From: a virus
Direction: 5' to 3' (one strand)
DNA: 36,397 nt
IMG/VR virus record: IMGVR_UViG_3300030419_005935
Location: 1 to 36,397 of that record
The translations under genes were made by a program, and so were the position numbers. Each line of letters opens with the position of its first letter. The first letter of the stretch is position 1. Below, piece by piece: positions 32,929-36,397 of the stretch. A model generated the notes under the pieces. It was not told the origin of the DNA, searched no databases, and saw only the letters and a list, made by a program, of their open reading frames with translations.

Positions 32929-33303
32929 CTAGGAATTTTTCTTCTTTAAGGCTCCCGCTTCTTTTTGAAATTGATCTTGTATGTTTCCTTCTTTAAGCCC
33001 CGGTGGTGGCCCCTGTCTCTTTTGTTTGATGGTGGGTCCTGTTCCTGCTTCTACTGGCTGTACGACCCTTTGTATTTCTATACCTTTATATTCGTCCGCT
33101 TGTATTTCTACACTGAGTTTGTTTAGGCTTCCTATAGTGTTACTTTTTTGTTCTGTAACCTCTCCCTGCTCTACGTTTTCGTCTACATGCTCAGACGCAA
33201 GAGCTTCACCTTTGATATAGGAATATCCACAGGATGAGCAAAAGTTAGGTTTTTTGTTAGTATAGTTTGCTGGGCTTCCGCATTCTGGGCAATAAATTTT
33301 CAT
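32929..33303 (-). CDS. Zinc-ribbon protein, 124 aa
   Basis: The N-terminus is a short zinc ribbon, Cys5-x2-Cys8 and Cys22-x2-Cys25 (MKIYCPECG ... NFCSSCG), like small rubredoxin-type ribbons found in transcription proteins. The rest is polar and Gln/Glu/Lys-rich (about 35-124), including an IQADEYKGIEIQRVVQP segment, and probably disordered. It is the first gene of the leftward operon and immediately precedes the sigma-like gene, so a transcription-related role is an attractive inference. It starts at ATG 33303 with no Shine-Dalgarno; TTATATAAGATG lies just before. Confidence 0.7.
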   Translation of the reverse strand: MKIYCPECGSPANYTNKKPNFCSSCGYSYIKGEALASEHVDENVEQGEVTEQKSNTIGSLNKLSVEIQADEYKGIEIQRVVQPVEAGTGPTIKQKRQGPPPGLKEGNIQDQFQKEAGALKKKNS

Positions 33304-33340
33304 AACATCTTATATAATCTCTAGGAAAGAGCATAAATTC

Positions 33341-33353
33341 TATTTTTTTACAC
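33341..33353 (-). promoter_or_regulatory. GTGTA/AT-rich element upstream of the zinc-ribbon/sigma operon
   Basis: The minus strand reads GTGTAAAAAAATA, 37 bases before ATG 33303, in the gap between divergent genes. It could let the sigma-like factor control its own operon; this is inference. Confidence 0.3.
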
Positions 33354-33408
33354 ATTTAATGTACCAAGTTCTATTTTTAAATGTAATACTTTGAAGAGGA
33401 TAAATTCC

Positions 33409-33870
33409 ATGCCTAGGAGGAGAAAAAAAAGAAGAAACTTTACTTTTAATAATAATAATGGCATAAAATATGAAGTTCTTTTCCACAAGCCCAATTCTAG
33501 ACATTATGGGGACGCAGATGGAACCTGCTCAGATCCGCAAGGAAAACACCCCAGAATTCACATTAATCCATATTTAACTAAACAATCAGAACTTAACACT
33601 TCAATACATGAATTTACTCATGCTTTTTTTTGGGATGCGACAGAACAGGAGGTCTATAAATTTGCTAACACATTAAGTAGATTTTTATATAATCATTGCA
33701 AATGGAGAAAACTAGAGAGGGGAAAGTATAAAGAAGGAGAGGTTTATAAAGCGGGTGTTTTGGAGCCAGAGAAAGATTCGCCCGCAAAAACAAAAAGAAA
33801 AAGGAAAAAAAATGCAAAGTCAAGCCAGAGAAAAACAAGATGTAAAAGGCCTACTAAGAGAAATAGGTGA
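33409..33870 (+). CDS. HExxH zinc metalloprotease-like protein, 153 aa
   Basis: The motif HEFTH at residues 67-71 (SIHEFTHAFFWDATE) is a zincin active site: His67 and His71 would bind zinc and Glu68 would act as base. Glu79 or Asp76 could be the third ligand. The N-terminus is strongly basic (MPRRRKKRRN) and the C-terminus (about 120-153) is Lys/Arg-rich. I chose ATG 33409 because AGAGGA lies eight bases before it; the in-frame TTG at 33391 has no such support. The protein resembles small phage metalloproteases that may act on phage or host proteins; the substrate is unknown. The 3' end overlaps the next ORF by 59 bases. Confidence 0.7.
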   Translation: MPRRRKKRRNFTFNNNNGIKYEVLFHKPNSRHYGDADGTCSDPQGKHPRIHINPYLTKQSELNTSIHEFTHAFFWDATEQEVYKFANTLSRFLYNHCKWRKLERGKYKEGEVYKAGVLEPEKDSPAKTKRKRKKNAKSSQRKTRCKRPTKRNR

Positions 33871-33985
33871 TAAATCTTTAGCAATAATAAATATTCAGAA
33901 ATCTAAAGGCCAAAAAGACGCAGTTTGGGAGCACGCAATTAAAATAAATGAAATTGCACACAAATTACATGATTTTATGGATTAG
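33812..33985 (+). CDS. Small helical protein overlapping the metalloprotease, 57 aa
   Basis: ATG 33812 has AAGGA seven bases upstream, inside the end of the metalloprotease gene, in another frame. The product (MQSQAREKQDVKGLLREIGD ... HKLHDFMD) is soluble and predicted to be helical. I do not recognise it. The longer reading from GTG 33755 lacks a ribosome site and encodes a basic, unlikely extension. The stop TAG overlaps, tail to tail, the stop of the Cys-rich minus-strand gene. Confidence 0.6.
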   Translation: MQSQAREKQDVKGLLREIGDKSLAIINIQKSKGQKDAVWEHAIKINEIAHKLHDFMD

Positions 33986-34155
33986 TGGCATCCGCAATTT
34001 TTGCCACAGCATTTGTCAGAATGACAAGAGCATTTACATGTCTTTAAATTGCACAGTCCCACCTTACAAAACCAGTGTTTAATTTTTTTCCAAAGCCATC
34101 CGTGATTTGGGTCTTTCTTTATAAATTTTCCATGTCCTGAACTCCACATACTCAT
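33982..34155 (-). CDS. Cys/His-rich miniprotein, 57 aa
   Basis: This complete minus-strand ORF runs from ATG 34155 to TAA 33982 and starts MSMWSSGHGKFIKKDPNHGW. The second half holds nine cysteines (30, 35, 40, 42, 44, 49, 50, 54, 56), with CKCSC, DKCCGKNCGCH and several His, a pattern seen in metal-binding or metallothionein-like miniproteins. No known family is recognised. It shares a convergent stop with the plus-strand 57-aa gene. A GTGTAATTATTA element lies five bases before the ATG, and no Shine-Dalgarno is visible. A second ATG two codons in (34149) is an alternative start. Confidence 0.65.
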   Translation of the reverse strand: MSMWSSGHGKFIKKDPNHGWLWKKIKHWFCKVGLCNLKTCKCSCHSDKCCGKNCGCH

Positions 34156-34160
34156 AGTTT

Positions 34161-34172
34161 TAATAATTACAC
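34161..34172 (-). promoter_or_regulatory. GTGTA/AT-rich element upstream of the Cys-rich gene
   Basis: The minus strand reads GTGTAATTATTA, five bases before ATG 34155, in the short gap after phoH. The gene has no Shine-Dalgarno, as with portal and phoH. Confidence 0.3.
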
Positions 34173-34185
34173 TTTTTTAAAAATT

Positions 34186-34995
34186 CTAACCAGAAGGCCT
34201 CCAGACCATATCGTTATTATATTCTTTTCGCTCATTAAGTTTAGTTATTAAGAACTTCACTAATTCTGATCTCATTATATCTTCTTCTGTAAATTCGAAC
34301 GTATAGACTCCGTGTTCTTTACTTTCTTCATCTGAAAATGTTTTATACATAGTGGAAAACCCACCGGATATTCTATCATTTTTTATGTCAGTCTGCATAG
34401 GATCTGCTAAAATGAAGCATCTACTGTGTTTGCCCATTCTGGTCAAAACAGTAGTAATTTCCTTTTCTGTGGAATTTTGCGCTTCATCTAAGATAATGCA
34501 CTTAGAAGTCCAATTCATGCCGCGCGCAAAGTTAACAGGAAACATAGATACTCTGCCTTCGGATTCGAGTTTCTCAACTCTCGTTTCAGCTAACAATTCA
34601 TCCAATTTATCTAAAAAAGGTAAATTATAAAATCTTAATTTATCTTCAGCGCTTCCGGGGAGATACCCTAGGCTATGAGCGCTGCTTTCTACGGCTGACC
34701 TTAAATACATAATATCAGATATCATTCTTTTGTTTAATAACTGTAAAGCACAATATACTGACAGTAGGGTTTTTGAAGTACCCGCAGGACCTTTAACAAA
34801 AAGAACATTAACATTTGGATCAAGTGCTAATTTAAAAAATTCCTTTTGCTTATCACTCCAAGGAAATTGCTTTATCCTTACTTGTCTTTTAATTGGGTTG
34901 GGATTTTCAATGACTTCGGTAAGTTCCTCATCAAGCTGCTGACGAAGTTCTTGTTTATCTTTGGCTCTCGAAGATAGCCCCTTTTTCTTGTTCAT
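34186..34995 (-). CDS. phoH: PhoH-like ATPase, 269 aa
   Basis: This is a P-loop ATPase of the PhoH family: Walker A GPAGTSKT (69-76), Walker B CIILDEAQN (166-174), and the family pattern around FILADPMQTD and SGGF. PhoH-like genes are widespread in aquatic phages; biochemical function is poorly known, with RNA/DNA helicase or phosphate-related roles suggested. I use ATG 34995 rather than the GTG three bases upstream because no ribosome site supports GTG. The first 30 residues are charged and disordered. It faces the plus-strand low-complexity gene across an 82-base divergent gap carrying GTGTA motifs on both strands. Confidence 0.92.
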   Translation of the reverse strand: MNKKKGLSSRAKDKQELRQQLDEELTEVIENPNPIKRQVRIKQFPWSDKQKEFFKLALDPNVNVLFVKGPAGTSKTLLSVYCALQLLNKRMISDIMYLRSAVESSAHSLGYLPGSAEDKLRFYNLPFLDKLDELLAETRVEKLESEGRVSMFPVNFARGMNWTSKCIILDEAQNSTEKEITTVLTRMGKHSRCFILADPMQTDIKNDRISGGFSTMYKTFSDEESKEHGVYTFEFTEEDIMRSELVKFLITKLNERKEYNNDMVWRPSG

Positions 34996-34997
34996 CA

Positions 34998-35010
34998 CTA
35001 TAATTTACAC
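34998..35010 (-). promoter_or_regulatory. GTGTA/AT-rich element directly before phoH
   Basis: The minus strand reads GTGTAAATTATAG, ending two bases before ATG 34995. It is close to the 8024-8036 copy (GTGTATTTTATAG). Its closeness to the ATG would require a leaderless transcript if it is a -10 box. Confidence 0.25.
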
Positions 35011-35051
35011 TATTTATGAGAAAATATCTAAATCATATTTATTGGAAAGAT

Positions 35052-35062
35052 GTGTATATATT
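35052..35062 (+). promoter_or_regulatory. GTGTA/AT-rich element before the right-end plus-strand gene
   Basis: The plus strand reads GTGTATATATT, 15 bases before ATG 35078, with AGAGGAAA between them as ribosome site. It is the plus-strand member of the recurrent motif. Confidence 0.3.
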
Positions 35063-35077
35063 CTAGAGGAAACAATT

Positions 35078-36397
35078 ATGCCGGGAAAAAAACCACCACT
35101 AGCAGCGACTTTTAATAAAGGAAAAGCTCCAACCTTAAATGTTAAACTAGGCTATTCATCTTCAAGTGGAACATCAACAAGCCCCCCGGGCTTCGCAGGA
35201 CCCGGAGGCGGTAAAATACCCGGCATACCAAAATCAATGCCCAAACAAGGGGGGTTACCGACCTTAAGGCCAGTACCCGGAACATCTTCTACATTTAATA
35301 ATTCTGGCTTACAAGAACAAAAGGGAAGCGTAAATCAAAATGTAAAAACAACAGCATCAGGAACAATAGGCGGCGAAAAAGTACAAATTATTCGACCGGG
35401 AACAATAATACCAGCTGTTCCACTCAGTAGTGTACCCCAAGTAAAACAACAAGTAGCAATTTCTGAAATCCCCCAAATAAAAAATAATAGAGTAAATATA
35501 CAAAAAAGCAACAACCCGAAAGGATCTATACTTCCGACTAAAAATGTTAGACCAATCCCATCAGGCCCTCCAACCAGCAAAGCCAGTGGAGCAGCAAACA
35601 AACAAATTAATCAAAACAAATCCGGCACGCTGAACGGCACGCTAATAATAGAAAATCCGCAAACAGGGCGCGGCGCTAAACCAAATATTCAAAAACAGAA
35701 TAAAAAAGTACGTATTAAGCCAGAAAACACCATATCTGGACAATCAACCAAACAAACTACAAAAAATATTAAAGATCCATCAGCAAATTTAAATACAAAT
35801 AAAGGCCCCGGGAACGGCGTTACAGGAAAGAGTGGCGGTTTTAAAAAGGGCGGCCCAAAAGGAAATTTAAACGAAGTACCCGGCAAACCACCCGTAAGGA
35901 ACAACCCGACGCAGAAAGGGCCCAAGGGTACGGGGCCCGGTGAAAATTTAAACGGTAATGGTAAAGGTGGATCCGGCTCAACTGTAAAAGTACAACCAAC
36001 GGGTACAGGAAAAGAAGGCGGCAAGGGCGGCCCAATTAGTGACGATGGTAAGCCAACTGGGACAGATGATGTCAAGGTCATACGTATTGGCGCGCCAAAG
36101 AATAAACCTGAGCAACCGGGCGTAAAAAAACAACCACCAAAGCGCAACGCTCCCGGCACAGACCCGGTAGATCCGAATAAAAAGCCACCCAAGCCCAAGG
36201 TCCCAATCCCACCTGTGCCACCAAGAAGACCCGGCGAAGGACCCCCAAAAGCAGTAACCCGAACTACTACAGGCGTTCAAATAAATAGACGAGATTGTAA
36301 AACGGTCGAATTAGCCCCCGGGGTAAGTTTGACAGCAGGTACAGGTGCGGGAAGGGCCACAATAGTCGAAAAAATATATACCCAAAGACCCACTCCC
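35078..36397 (+). CDS. Partial low-complexity Pro/Gly/Lys/Asn-rich protein (3' end outside window)
   Basis: ATG 35078 has a strong AGAGGAAA site; 440 codons are open to the right edge. The protein is probably disordered and strongly basic, with many PG, KGG, NKG and TGTG elements (MPGKKPPLAATFNKG at the start, KKGGPKGN near residue 255). The last visible 60 residues become more ordered (VQINRRDCKTVELAPGVSLT, AGRATIVEKIY), so a folded domain may follow. It is not a strict Gly-X-Y collagen repeat. Minus-strand ORFs at 35335-36280 are antisense artefacts of the Gly/Pro-rich codons. The function is unknown; a virion surface or DNA-binding tail is possible. Confidence 0.7.
   Translation, partial: MPGKKPPLAATFNKGKAPTLNVKLGYSSSSGTSTSPPGFAGPGGGKIPGIPKSMPKQGGLPTLRPVPGTSSTFNNSGLQEQKGSVNQNVKTTASGTIGGEKVQIIRPGTIIPAVPLSSVPQVKQQVAISEIPQIKNNRVNIQKSNNPKGSILPTKNVRPIPSGPPTSKASGAANKQINQNKSGTLNGTLIIENPQTGRGAKPNIQKQNKKVRIKPENTISGQSTKQTTKNIKDPSANLNTNKGPGNGVTGKSGGFKKGGPKGNLNEVPGKPPVRNNPTQKGPKGTGPGENLNGNGKGGSGSTVKVQPTGTGKEGGKGGPISDDGKPTGTDDVKVIRIGAPKNKPEQPGVKKQPPKRNAPGTDPVDPNKKPPKPKVPIPPVPPRRPGEGPPKAVTRTTTGVQINRRDCKTVELAPGVSLTAGTGAGRATIVEKIYTQRPTP

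Noticed and set aside
34186-34215. Terminator at the end of phoH around AGGCCT
   Set aside because: The palindrome is short, leaves no loop, and lies in the coding end of phoH.
35005-35025. T4-type late promoter (TATAAATA) before phoH
   Set aside because: Only an imperfect CATAAATA is present once, and the same box was not noticed in the other gaps; the GTGTA motif recurs instead.
35335-36280. Minus-strand Gly/Phe/Pro-rich ORFs at the right end
   Set aside because: They mirror the plus-strand low-complexity gene, which has a strong ribosome site and a 440-codon open frame.
1-36397. Window as a complete circular genome
   Set aside because: Joining the ends gives two convergent open frames with no matching product or overlap; tail and replication genes are also missing.

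Overview
The window is part of a tailed double-stranded DNA phage genome (Caudoviricetes). It encodes a terminase large subunit, a portal, a fused prohead protease/scaffold, a decoration protein, a major capsid protein, fibre-like virion proteins, a holin cassette, a sigma-like factor and PhoH. The sequence is AT-rich and many genes carry AAGGA or AGAGG ribosome-binding sites. Two predicted products end their signal peptides in a lipobox, which points to a diderm (Gram-negative) host. An uncultured aquatic phage is my inference from the overall gene style; neither the host nor the closest relative can be read from the sequence. I saw no integrase, repressor, tRNA, insertion sequence or CRISPR array.

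Almost everything is on the minus strand, read from right to left. The order is: zinc-ribbon protein (33303) and sigma-like factor, a 360-aa putative DNA-binding protein, a zinc-finger/ERCC4 nuclease, TerL, portal, two large fibre/lectin-like proteins, a 58-aa ORF coupled to an FtsZ/tubulin-like GTPase, a holin cassette ending in a lipoprotein and a terminator-like hairpin, a ClpP-like protease, three small membrane proteins and a C39-like lipoprotein. Next come a 3177-aa Pro/Thr/Ser-repeat protein (8078-17611), two small virion proteins, protease/scaffold, decoration protein, and major capsid protein followed by a strong terminator. Four virion-like proteins of unknown function follow, and the last runs off the left edge. 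Plus-strand genes are confined to the right end: an HExxH metalloprotease overlapping a 57-aa ORF, and a disordered protein that runs off the right edge. Between them lie minus-strand genes for a Cys-rich miniprotein and PhoH.

The plan reads as a late-gene module. A phage sigma-like factor with its own zinc-ribbon neighbour leads the operon for packaging, head, fibre and lysis genes. A short GTGTA-plus-AT-rich motif recurs in most intergenic gaps and is a candidate for what that factor recognises. The head genes are split: portal and TerL are about 19 kb from protease/MCP, with fibres, cytoskeletal GTPase, lysis genes and the giant protein in between. No tape measure, sheath, tube or endolysin was recognised, so the genome continues beyond this window.

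The most unusual items are the FtsZ/tubulin-like GTPase with its coupled small partner, the giant repeat protein with cysteine-rich knobs and recent internal duplications, the C39-like lipoprotein, the sigma-like factor with a cysteine-cluster insert, and the zinc-finger/ERCC4 fusion. Coding density is very high: no gap exceeds about 110 bases, so there is no gene-free stretch of 300 bases.
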